From assembly GCA_022766795.1 (NCBI GenBank), contig JALEPE010000095.1, positions 1 to 5,466 on the forward strand: a stretch of 5,466 nucleotides of DNA, in the 5' to 3' direction. This DNA is from Helicobacter sp. (lineage in GTDB: Bacteria > Campylobacterota > Campylobacteria > Campylobacterales > Helicobacteraceae). The position numbers and the translations under genes were made by a program. The notes beneath the pieces are model-generated. The model did no database searches. It had not been told where the DNA came from and was given only the letters and a program-made list of their open reading frames with translations. Of this stretch, positions 1-5,466 are shown piece by piece (position 1 is the first letter of the stretch; each line of letters starts with the position of its first letter).

Positions 1-1
1 C

Positions 2-352
2 GGGATTCCACTAGATTTAATGGGTGTTACAATCGCTGCAATCGCGCTTGGAATCGGCGTAGATGATGTGATTCACTATATCCACCGCTTCAAAGTTGAG
101 ATAGAAAACCATTCCACACAAGAGGCAATCTTAAAATCACATCACTTTATCGGAAGCGCAATGTATTACACAACCTTTATTATTGTTGTGGGATTCTGTG
201 CGATGATGAGTAGCAATTTTATCCCCACCATTTACTTTGGATTCCTCACTACTCTTGTAATGCTGCTAATGCTACTTAGCGCACTAGTGTTGCTTCCAAC
301 ACTGCTGAATAGTTTTTATAGCCATAAAAGAGAGATGGTAGAATCCTTATAA
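2..352 (+). CDS. MMPL/RND-superfamily membrane transporter, C-terminal 116 residues (5' truncated by window)
   Basis: This is the C-terminal end of a proton-driven RND/MMPL-type inner-membrane exporter; the start lies before the window and the open frame runs in from base 2. Visible residues 8-24 form a membrane helix running into GIGVDDVIHYIHRF (17-30). This is the RND-type motif in which acidic residues in a transmembrane helix (here D21, D22) take part in proton relay. Two further hydrophobic stretches follow at about 56-71 and 76-102, the second very rich in Leu and Met, then a short basic tail (SHKRE). This matches the last helices of an RND permease. The substrate cannot be told; related proteins are annotated as predicted RND-superfamily exporters. 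A small inverted repeat overlaps its stop codon. Family assignment is fairly sure; specific function is unknown. Confidence 0.85.
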   Translation, partial: GIPLDLMGVTIAAIALGIGVDDVIHYIHRFKVEIENHSTQEAILKSHHFIGSAMYYTTFIIVVGFCAMMSSNFIPTIYFGFLTTLVMLLMLLSALVLLPTLLNSFYSHKREMVESL

Positions 353-360
353 AGATTCTA
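339..360 (+). repeat. Inverted repeat over the transporter stop codon (possible weak terminator)
   Basis: TAGAATC (339-345) and GATTCTA (354-360) are perfect reverse complements around an 8-base loop that contains the TAA stop (350-352). The stem is 7 bp but AT-rich, and the bases after it (TTGCTATTTG) are only moderately T-rich. It could act as a weak intrinsic terminator for the transporter gene. Both arms contain the GAATC/GATTC word that is over-abundant in this window, so chance pairing of two common words is an equally good explanation. Confidence 0.35.
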
Positions 361-514
361 TTGCTATTTGCCTCAATCATCTTAATTTTCTTTTAGGCAA
401 AAATAAAGAACAAATGAAAAATGCCACTCAAAAATTATTTGGAATCATAATATTTTTTCACTTGGCAGAATACTGCAAAAACTTGATTTTAAGATTCTAA
501 ATCTCATTACTTAG
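353..514. other. Non-coding or decayed spacer between transporter and methyltransferase remnant
   Basis: AT-rich sequence with stops in all forward frames and no credible gene. It contains a 7-bp inverted repeat, TTTGCCT (367-373) with AGGCAAA (395-401), around a 21-base loop; no T-tract follows it, so it is not a clear terminator. A 28-codon frame (414-500) has no strong ribosome site. This is the place where the missing front of the methyltransferase would be expected, but I cannot recognise any of its motifs here, so the loss looks like deletion rather than point mutation. Confidence 0.5.
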
Positions 515-793
515 AAAAAGACAAATGGCAAACACCCAACACAAAAGCCACTCAATCTACTTACGCGTTTAATTTTAATAGCAAGCAACACAGATTCTAT
601 TATTTGCGATCCTTTTAGTGGAAGCTCTACCACAGGCATAGAGGCAAATATCTTAGGTAGAAAATTTATTGGCATAGAAAAAGAAAATGAGTTTATACAA
701 ATATCCATAAAACACAAAAATGAATTAGACGCAAAACGCAAAGAAATAGAATCCAAAATCAAGGATCTAAAAGATATGCATTACTGCTTTTAG
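515..793 (+). pseudogene. C-terminal remnant of a beta-type DNA adenine-N6/cytosine-N4 methyltransferase
   Basis: A 92-codon open stretch reads as the tail of a type II restriction-modification methyltransferase. It starts KKTNGKHPTQKPLNLLTRL; the HPTQKP block (533-550) typically precedes motif I in beta-class enzymes. Next comes the SAM-binding motif I, DPFSGSSTTGIEANILGRKF (608-667), then IGIEKE, the motif II acidic strand end, and a charged lysine-rich tail ending in TAG (791-793). The catalytic DPPY-type motif IV, which lies N-terminal in this class, is absent. The frame is closed just upstream by TAG (512-514), and the only in-frame ATG (776) is near the end. Full enzymes of this type run to about 230-400 residues, so only roughly a quarter to a third survives. 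The remaining frame is intact and its motifs are well preserved, which suggests recent truncation. Target sequence cannot be inferred. No restriction-enzyme fragment is recognisable beside it. Confidence 0.82.
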
Positions 794-872
794 TAATCAT
801 TTAAAGTATAAATTCCAGCACACTTGTTGCCTCATCACTGAAATTTTTACTACTTTCAACGCATTAAAATAT
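794..872. other. Short convergent spacer between methyltransferase remnant and recJ 3' end
   Basis: This 79-base AT-rich gap lies between the remnant's stop and the recJ stop. I see no GC-rich hairpin followed by a T-run on either strand, so the terminator of the pyrG-recJ transcript is not evident here. Only a 5-bp TGAAA/TTTCA pairing is visible, which is too weak to call. Confidence 0.4.
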
Positions 873-2450
873 TTATAAAAACTCGTAATATTCAAGGTTT
901 AAAAGCACATCGTTGCTATATTTATCCCATTGTAGCGAGTAAATACAACTTATCTTTTGTCCTACCTTTTCGCGTAAATCTTTAAAAAACACTAGTGCAT
1001 TACACACACTTCCCTTTTCTTGCAATCTCACGCTACTATGCCCTGCCCCAAAACAACGCACATCCACCACCTTTGCTTGCACATAAAATTTTGGAATCAT
1101 ATTACCATTGCCAAAAGGGGCGAAACTCTGCACCATTGTAAATAACTCTGGTGTAATATGGCGCAACGATAAATAACCCAAAGCGTTATTAAATGCGGAA
1201 TCCTTATTGGCTTTGGTGTATTGGAAGTGCATTAAGGAATCCCTAAAAGCTTCTAAATTTTCCAATTTCAAGCTAAGTCCAGCCGCCCCAAAATGCCCAC
1301 CAAACTCACACAAATACTCTTTTGCGGATTCTAAAATCTCCATACAATCTGTGTGAGTAGAGCGCATAGAACCCTTTAAGATTCCACTCTTTAAAGTCAG
1401 CACAATGCTTGGCTTTAAAAACTCCTCACTCAAACGCGCCGCAATGATTCCAATAATTCCCTCGTGCCAAGCAGAATTAAACACCAAAATAAATGGAATC
1501 TCCGCATAATCCTTCTCCCCACAAAACATTGTTTTAGCTTCCTCGTATATACTTTGCTGCAATGCCTTGCGCTTTGCGTTAATCTCCACCAACTGCTCTA
1601 AAAGCTTCTTAGATTCTACCTTATCTTCTGTAACCAAAAAATTATAAGCCAACATTGCGCTATCCATTCTCCCCGCACAATTTAGCAAAGGCGCGATATA
1701 ATAGCCGATGAGTTGCTCATCTACATTATGCTTACTAAACTTCTCTTTTAGGTGGATTAATGCGGTGCGTTTGCTCTGTGCTAACACTTCCAAACCTTTT
1801 TTAAGCAACACACGATTCATTCCGCGCAGTGGCATTACATCGCTCACAATCGCTAAAGCAAGTAAATCCAAAAATTCCACCATTGACACTTTGATTTGCA
1901 TTGCATTTTTCAATGCGGCACACAAATACCACGCTACACAAGCCCCACATATTTCAGGCTCTGGAAAATCTTTGGATAATTTTGGATTGCAAATTAAAGC
2001 GTCAGGCAAAACTTCTTGAGGTGTGTGATGGTCGGTGATAAGGAGTGTAATTCCGCGCTCTTTGCAAATTTGCGCCGCTTCAATGGCATTAATCCCATTA
2101 TCCACGGTGATAATCACATCACAATCCAAACGCGCAATCACAGATTGTGAAAGCCCATATCCATCGGCAAAGCGATTGGGAATCTCTACTGCAATGGGAT
2201 AATGGATTTTCTTAAAAAACGCGTCCAAAATCGCGCACGACACCACCCCATCTACATCATAATCACCCACAATCGCAATGCGTTGATTGTGTGCAATGGC
2301 TTCTTGAATCTCTCTAGCGATATGCGCAAGGTTTGCTAAAGATTCCGGTAAGGGCAAGTCGTTTAAACGCGTAATCGTATCCTCTGCAAAGCGACTTTGC
2401 AGTAGTGATTCCACACTCGCGTAATCTAACTGCGGAAGTTGTAAAGCCAC
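873..2450 (-). CDS. recJ: Single-stranded-DNA-specific 5'-3' exonuclease RecJ
   Basis: RecJ is a cytoplasmic DHH-family, metal-dependent nuclease that degrades single-stranded DNA 5' to 3' in recombinational, mismatch and base-excision repair. The 525-residue protein shows the family motifs in order: DYDVDG (63-68), VDNG (116-119), TDHH (139-142, the DHH signature), SDVMPL (203-208) and NCAGRMD (257-263). The DHHA1 half follows with SAWHEGIIGIIAARL (326-340), GSMRS (360-364) and GGHFGAAG (384-391), then a C-terminal OB-like region. The metal-binding aspartates and histidines appear intact, and the length is in the range of Helicobacter RecJ. The start is GTG (2448-2450); the first in-frame ATG is far inside the protein, after the DHH motif, so GTG is needed. 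It lies 9 bases after the pyrG stop, in the same frame, and is most likely co-transcribed with pyrG. Its ribosome site is weak. Confidence 0.95.
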   Translation of the reverse strand: MALQLPQLDYASVESLLQSRFAEDTITRLNDLPLPESLANLAHIAREIQEAIAHNQRIAIVGDYDVDGVVSCAILDAFFKKIHYPIAVEIPNRFADGYGLSQSVIARLDCDVIITVDNGINAIEAAQICKERGITLLITDHHTPQEVLPDALICNPKLSKDFPEPEICGACVAWYLCAALKNAMQIKVSMVEFLDLLALAIVSDVMPLRGMNRVLLKKGLEVLAQSKRTALIHLKEKFSKHNVDEQLIGYYIAPLLNCAGRMDSAMLAYNFLVTEDKVESKKLLEQLVEINAKRKALQQSIYEEAKTMFCGEKDYAEIPFILVFNSAWHEGIIGIIAARLSEEFLKPSIVLTLKSGILKGSMRSTHTDCMEILESAKEYLCEFGGHFGAAGLSLKLENLEAFRDSLMHFQYTKANKDSAFNNALGYLSLRHITPELFTMVQSFAPFGNGNMIPKFYVQAKVVDVRCFGAGHSSVRLQEKGSVCNALVFFKDLREKVGQKISCIYSLQWDKYSNDVLLNLEYYEFL

Positions 2451-2457
2451 AACAAAA

Positions 2458-2462
2458 CTTTA
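2458..2462 (-). promoter_or_regulatory. Weak ribosome-binding site of recJ overlapping the pyrG stop
   Basis: Read on the minus strand, TAAAG overlaps the pyrG TAA stop and sits 7 bases before the recJ GTG. It is a poor Shine-Dalgarno match. With a GTG start and a gap of only 9 bases, this fits recJ translation depending on ribosomes finishing pyrG (translational coupling), which is an inference. Confidence 0.45.
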
Positions 2463-4097
2463 ATACATATTTGCAATAGATTGCTTAATAAATTCCAAAA
2501 TTACCAAATTGGGTGCTTGTAGCCTAGAGGTAAATTCTGGGTGAAACTGCACAGCAACAAACCACGGGTGATTTTCTAGCTCAATGGCTTCAATCAGCCC
2601 ATTACTCTCACCGCTAATTACCATTCCTTTGGATTCCAATGCAGCGCGATATTTTGGATTTGCTTCGTAGCGATGGCGATGTCGCTCTCTTATGATTTTC
2701 TGCCCTTGATATGCAATTTGTAATTTACTGTGTTCTTTTGTATGGCATTCATACTCGCCCAAACGCATTGTGCCACCCATTGGCGAAGTGTGTGTGCGGA
2801 TTTGTTGCTCTCCATTTTGGTCAATAAAATTTTCAATGAGATAAATCACCGGCTCTTTTGTATCCGCGTTAAACTCCATAGAATCTGCCTCTTTGATTCC
2901 AAGCACATTACGCGCAAACTCAATTATTGCCAACTGCATACCCAAACAAATTCCAAGAAATGGAATCTTATGTTCTCTTGCAAAAGTAATTGCCGCCATT
3001 TTGCCCACGATTCCACGCTCACCAAAACCGCCCGGCACAAGGATTCCATTAACATATTTTAATTGCTCTAAAGATTCTGGATTTTTCTCTAACTCCTCAC
3101 TATCCACCCACTGGATATTTACCTTTGTGTCCAAATTTGCTCCTGCGTGGATTAAGGCTTCTGTGAGGGATTTATACGATTCTTTAAGGCTTAAATATTT
3201 GCCCACAAACGCAATGGTTACTTCATTTTGCGGAGCTAAAATCTGCTTGACTAACAAATCCCACTCTTTCATATCGGGCGTAAAGTCTGGAAGCTTTAAG
3301 AATCTAGCAATCGGCACTAAAACGCCCTCTTTTAAAAAGTTTAGTGGCATTTGATAAATGCTTTTTGCATCTTGAGCCATAATCACGCAGTCATAATCCA
3401 CATCGCAACTCATAGAAAGTTTGTTTTTTAGCTCTTTTGGAATCTCTTTTTCTGTCCGCGCAATGATGATTTGTGGCGTGATTCCAATACGGCGCAATTC
3501 TTGCACACTATGTTGGGTGGGCTTTGTTTTTAGCTCACCTGCGGCACGAATGAGTGGAATCAAAGTAACATGCAGACTAATCACGCGCTCCATTCCATAC
3601 TCGTGCTTCATCTCACGCATTGCTTCTAAAAATGGCAATCCCTCAATATCGCCCACCGTTCCTCCAAGCTCCACAACTAAAATTTCGTGTCCCTCTCCTG
3701 CAAAACGGATTCTACGTTTAATTTCATCTACAATATGCGGAATCACTTGGATTGTCTTACCCAAATATCCGCCCTTGCGCTCCCTATCAATCACGCTTAG
3801 ATACACTTGTCCGGTTGTGAAGTTGTTTTTAGAGGAGAAATCCATATTTAAGAATCTCTCATAATGCCCAATGTCCAAATCCGTCTCTGCCCCATCGTGC
3901 GTTACAAACACTTCGCCGTGTTCTAGGGGGCTCATTGTCCCGGGATCTACATTAATATAAGGATCAATTTTTAAGATTCCAACTTTAAAGCCTGAATGCT
4001 TCAATAAAGTTGCAATAGACGATGAAGTGATTCCTTTACCCAACGAGCTTAAAACACCACCCGTTACAAAGATATATTTTGTTTCAAATTTGGACAT
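2460..4097 (-). CDS. pyrG: CTP synthase (glutamine-hydrolysing)
   Basis: CTP synthase makes CTP from UTP, ATP and glutamine, the last step of de novo pyrimidine nucleotide synthesis; it is a cytosolic tetramer when active. At 545 residues it equals the usual family length. The N-terminal amidoligase domain shows the P-loop-like GGVLSSLGKG (13-22), DPGTMSPLEHGEVFV (51-65), the Mg-binding aspartate in ETDLD (71-75), VELGGTVGD (142-150, with E143) and the nucleotide-binding KTKPTQHSV (190-198). The C-terminal class I glutamine amidotransferase domain shows PGGFGERG (355-362), the nucleophile Cys384 in GICLGMQ, and the His519/Glu521 pair in QFHPEF. All key residues are present. The start ATG (4095-4097) has AGGGG six bases upstream (4104-4108). 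It is first in the pyrG-recJ unit. The leader is about 20 bases and lacks the G-rich initial sequence used for reiterative-transcription attenuation in Bacillus pyrG. Confidence 0.98.
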   Translation of the reverse strand: MSKFETKYIFVTGGVLSSLGKGITSSSIATLLKHSGFKVGILKIDPYINVDPGTMSPLEHGEVFVTHDGAETDLDIGHYERFLNMDFSSKNNFTTGQVYLSVIDRERKGGYLGKTIQVIPHIVDEIKRRIRFAGEGHEILVVELGGTVGDIEGLPFLEAMREMKHEYGMERVISLHVTLIPLIRAAGELKTKPTQHSVQELRRIGITPQIIIARTEKEIPKELKNKLSMSCDVDYDCVIMAQDAKSIYQMPLNFLKEGVLVPIARFLKLPDFTPDMKEWDLLVKQILAPQNEVTIAFVGKYLSLKESYKSLTEALIHAGANLDTKVNIQWVDSEELEKNPESLEQLKYVNGILVPGGFGERGIVGKMAAITFAREHKIPFLGICLGMQLAIIEFARNVLGIKEADSMEFNADTKEPVIYLIENFIDQNGEQQIRTHTSPMGGTMRLGEYECHTKEHSKLQIAYQGQKIIRERHRHRYEANPKYRAALESKGMVISGESNGLIEAIELENHPWFVAVQFHPEFTSRLQAPNLVILEFIKQSIANMY

Positions 4098-4125
4098 TAC
4101 AAACCCCTAAAAAATTAAAAGCGTT

Positions 4126-4131
4126 ATTATA
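4126..4131 (-). promoter_or_regulatory. Putative -10 box (TATAAT) of the pyrG-recJ promoter
   Basis: The minus strand carries a perfect TATAAT whose near edge is 28 bases from the pyrG ATG. Transcription would start near base 4119, leaving a leader of about 20 bases that includes AGGGG. No TTGACA-like -35 is seen at the usual distance; sigma-70 promoters of Campylobacterota are known to have a poorly conserved -35 and AT-rich upstream DNA, which fits. Confidence 0.65.
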
Positions 4132-4133
4132 CT
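4128..4133 (+). promoter_or_regulatory. Possible -10 box (TATACT) for the rightward ATPase gene
   Basis: TATACT on the plus strand overlaps the opposite-strand pyrG TATAAT by four bases. If used, the leader to the 4211 start would be about 70 bases. A second -10-like word, TATGCT (4180-4185), would give a leader near 20 bases. No clear -35 accompanies either, so which one is real cannot be decided from sequence. Confidence 0.3.
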
Positions 4134-4200
4134 TTGCAACAAGTTAATTTTTGCTTTTTATGGAAACTTGCACCTTAGTTATGCTAAAACTTCAAGCAAA

Positions 4201-4207
4201 AAGGAAG
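4201..4207 (+). promoter_or_regulatory. Strong ribosome-binding site deciding the ATPase start
   Basis: AAGGAAG lies just before ATG 4211, with five bases between AAGGA and the ATG. The earlier in-frame candidates (TTG 4151, ATG 4160, ATG 4181) have no comparable purine-rich site, and the residues they would add look unlike a conserved N-terminus. This site therefore sets the start at 4211. Confidence 0.7.
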
Positions 4208-4210
4208 TCA

Positions 4211-5275
4211 ATGCTGGAAAAATTGCTAGAGTCCTATCCCAAGCCAAGTGGGAAATTCCACCGCATTTTACCGATTCATCTAGTAAAATATTCCTGCATT
4301 TTTGGTGCGCAAGGAATCGGAAAGACGGATTTTATTTTACATTATTTTATAGATTCGCAATTTTATAAACTCAAGAAACTCTACATTAACTGCGATGATG
4401 CACGTCTAAATCCCAAACAAGATTTGCAAGGTTTAAAGGAATTTTTAAAAAAGGAATCCATTGATGTGCTAATTTTAGACAATTATCATCAATACCCCTT
4501 GCCTTTAGATTTTGAGCTTTCTTTTATTATTTTAATCTCTAATATACCCGTTGCAATTCCGTATTTTACAAATATCGCAATGCCCCCTATCACCTTTAGT
4601 GAATTTTTAACAATGCGCAAACTCTCTAAGGAGGATGGCTTAACATTGTATTTAAAATTTGGCAACCTGTTAGAATCGTTAAGCGAACAACGTAAAGGTG
4701 AGTTTTTAAAAGCTATCACACAAGATTCCATAAATTTTTGGATTTTGCGGAATCTCATTTTGCATTTAGGGCAACGCGTTTCACTTCACCAAATCTACAC
4801 AAAACTCAAAAAAGATGGTAAGCTTTCAAAAGACAGATTTTACGCCTATTGTCAGCTTTTAAACGAATATGGAATCGCACTTTGGGTAGAGAAATTTGAG
4901 CATTCCTCTGCGCCCAAAAAACTATATTTTTGGGATTTTACACTAAGGAATGCCGTCTCTTATGAGCGAAATTTTGGATTATTATTTGAAAATATGGTGT
5001 TTTTGGAATTACTTTATCGCTTTAGAGTAGAGTGTTTTTACACCGATAAATTGGACTTTTACATTCCTTCTTTATCGCTTGGAATCCTTTGTGCGCCATT
5101 TATCCAAACACTTGAGGCTAGGCTAAACAAAATCGGAAAAGAAAGAGAATTTTGTGATTTCTTACTGATTATCACATTAAATCACACGCAAAATGGAGAA
5201 AATTTAGGCACACCTTATAAAATCATTCCTTTTAGCGACTTTGCAGAATCCAATCTCACAGAGATTGCAAATTAA
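4211..5275 (+). CDS. AAA_14/DUF4143-type ATP-binding protein
   Basis: A 354-residue cytosolic protein with the layout of AAA_14/DUF4143 ATPases, a widespread bacterial family without an agreed function. Numbered from ATG 4211: Walker A GAQGIGKT is at 32-39, Walker B-like VLILDN at 86-91, and PPITFSEFL (125-133) matches the family's 'plsfxEf' segment. Next come a winged-helix-like region (about 175-230) and the DUF4143 part, with KKLYFWDFTLRNAV (236-249) and FGLLFENMVFLELLYR (255-270). Two oddities stand out. The Walker B Asp90 is followed by Asn91, where the family normally has Asp-Glu. Also, the EVDF...EVK nuclease-like signature often seen near the C-terminus is replaced by KLDF (280-283) and a stretch with no matching lysine, so nuclease activity is unlikely. 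ATP binding is likely, hydrolysis uncertain. It is divergent from pyrG and 54 bases ahead of the marC-like gene. The start rests on the AAGGAAG site. Confidence 0.8.
   Translation: MLEKLLESYPKPSGKFHRILPIHLVKYSCIFGAQGIGKTDFILHYFIDSQFYKLKKLYINCDDARLNPKQDLQGLKEFLKKESIDVLILDNYHQYPLPLDFELSFIILISNIPVAIPYFTNIAMPPITFSEFLTMRKLSKEDGLTLYLKFGNLLESLSEQRKGEFLKAITQDSINFWILRNLILHLGQRVSLHQIYTKLKKDGKLSKDRFYAYCQLLNEYGIALWVEKFEHSSAPKKLYFWDFTLRNAVSYERNFGLLFENMVFLELLYRFRVECFYTDKLDFYIPSLSLGILCAPFIQTLEARLNKIGKEREFCDFLLIITLNHTQNGENLGTPYKIIPFSDFAESNLTEIAN
5251..5267 (+). repeat. Perfect 7-bp hairpin at the 3' end of the ATPase gene
   Basis: CAATCTC (5251-5257), a 3-base ACA loop and GAGATTG (5261-5267) form a perfect stem within the last codons of the ATPase gene, eight bases before the end of the stop codon. 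The DNA after it is A/T-rich but has no T-run, so it is not a standard intrinsic terminator. It may stabilise the 3' end or be fortuitous. Confidence 0.35.
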
Positions 5276-5279
5276 ATAT

Positions 5280-5285
5280 TATAAA
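5280..5285 (+). promoter_or_regulatory. Possible -10 box before the marC-like gene
   Basis: TATAAA lies within TATTATAAAG in the 54-base gap between the ATPase stop and the marC-like start. It could give this gene its own promoter with a leader near 38 bases. The gap is AT-rich, so such words are expected by chance, and read-through from the ATPase gene is equally possible. Confidence 0.25.
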
Positions 5286-5329
5286 GCAGAATCGCAATTT
5301 TAAACCAAACTTTCAAAGAAAGGCAAAAA

Positions 5330-5466
5330 ATGTTTGAAAATATAGAATCCATTTCATATATGATTGGAGTAGCGACAGTTACGATTATAGCAGTATTAAA
5401 CCCCTTTGGCAATTTGCCTTTATTTCTTGCTATGACAGACCAGATTCCAGTGCGCCTGCGTCAAAA
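5330..5466 (+). CDS. MarC-family (UPF0056) integral membrane protein, N-terminal 45 residues (3' truncated by window)
   Basis: This is the first 45 codons of a MarC/UPF0056 family inner-membrane protein; the rest lies beyond the window. The residues give a first hydrophobic helix (about 10-24) followed by NPFGNLPLFLAMTD (24-37), the family's 'NPxGxxPxFLxLT' hallmark at the end of helix 1, then an arginine-containing turn (IPVRLRQ). Full MarC proteins have about 200 residues and six membrane spans. The family name comes from an early link to multiple antibiotic resistance that was later not supported, and the transported substrate is unknown. ATG 5330 is chosen because AAAGG (5319-5323) sits six bases before it. 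It follows the ATPase gene by 54 bases on the same strand and could be co-transcribed with it. Confidence 0.88.
   Translation, partial: MFENIESISYMIGVATVTIIAVLNPFGNLPLFLAMTDQIPVRLRQ

Noticed and set aside
367..401. TTTGCCT...AGGCAAA inverted repeat as a terminator
   Set aside because: The loop is 21 bases and no T-tract follows on either strand; chance pairing in AT-rich DNA is adequate.
414..500. 28-codon open frame (MKNATQKLFGIII...) in the spacer before the methyltransferase remnant
   Set aside because: Only a weak AAAGAA before the ATG, no recognisable domain, and in a different frame from the remnant. The LAEYCKNLIL part vaguely resembles methyltransferase helices but shows no diagnostic motif.
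526..573. ATG at 526 as a start for the methyltransferase remnant
   Set aside because: It is in a different frame from the motif-bearing sequence and reaches a stop after 15 codons.
511..762. Minus-strand open frame antisense to the methyltransferase remnant
   Set aside because: The plus strand carries clear methyltransferase motifs; the antisense translation has no recognisable domain or ribosome site.
2730..3864. Long plus-strand open frames inside pyrG (also 1708-2019 inside recJ)
   Set aside because: They lie antisense to strongly conserved genes, have no domain-like content and are explained by codon usage on the real strand.
4098..4125. Riboswitch or reiterative-transcription attenuator for pyrG
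   Set aside because: The leader is only about 20 bases, has no G-run at the likely start site and no room for alternative hairpins.
4151..4210. Upstream starts for the ATPase gene (TTG 4151, ATG 4160, ATG 4181)
   Set aside because: None has a ribosome site comparable to AAGGAAG before ATG 4211, and the extra residues resemble no conserved N-terminus.

Overview
The window looks like a piece of a Campylobacterota chromosome, most probably an enterohepatic-type Helicobacter or a close relative. I base this on the AT-rich composition (GC in the high thirties by eye), on protein sequences that read like Helicobacter/Campylobacter orthologues, and on a pyrG-recJ pair as in Helicobacter. The assignment comes from recognition, not from a search.

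Layout from left to right. Bases 2-352 (+) are the C-terminal end of an MMPL/RND-superfamily membrane transporter cut by the window edge. Bases 353-872 hold no intact gene. Within them, 515-793 (+) is a 92-codon remnant of a DNA methyltransferase that keeps the HPTQKP segment and the SAM-binding DPFxGSxTTG motif but has no start codon and no upstream catalytic half. Bases 873-2450 (-) are recJ (single-strand-specific 5'-3' exonuclease) and 2460-4097 (-) are pyrG (CTP synthase). These two form a tight unit transcribed right to left, pyrG first; they share a reading frame and are separated only by the pyrG stop and three codons. A 113-base divergent intergenic region (4098-4210) follows, with a consensus TATAAT for pyrG and an overlapping opposite-strand -10-like box. 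Bases 4211-5275 (+) encode an AAA_14/DUF4143-type ATP-binding protein with an intact Walker A but apparently altered catalytic positions. Bases 5330-5466 (+) are the N-terminal start of a MarC-family membrane protein, cut by the window end.

How the genes relate. pyrG makes CTP for RNA, phospholipid and dCTP synthesis, and recJ acts in recombination and repair; the link appears to be operon inheritance rather than a shared pathway. The ATPase and marC run co-directionally and may be co-transcribed. I see no CRISPR array, tRNA, rRNA, IS element or phage module, and no convincing new multi-gene system. The points most worth a second look are the decayed methyltransferase, the possibly catalytically impaired AAA_14/DUF4143 protein, and a strong excess of the pentamer GAATC/GATTC across the window.
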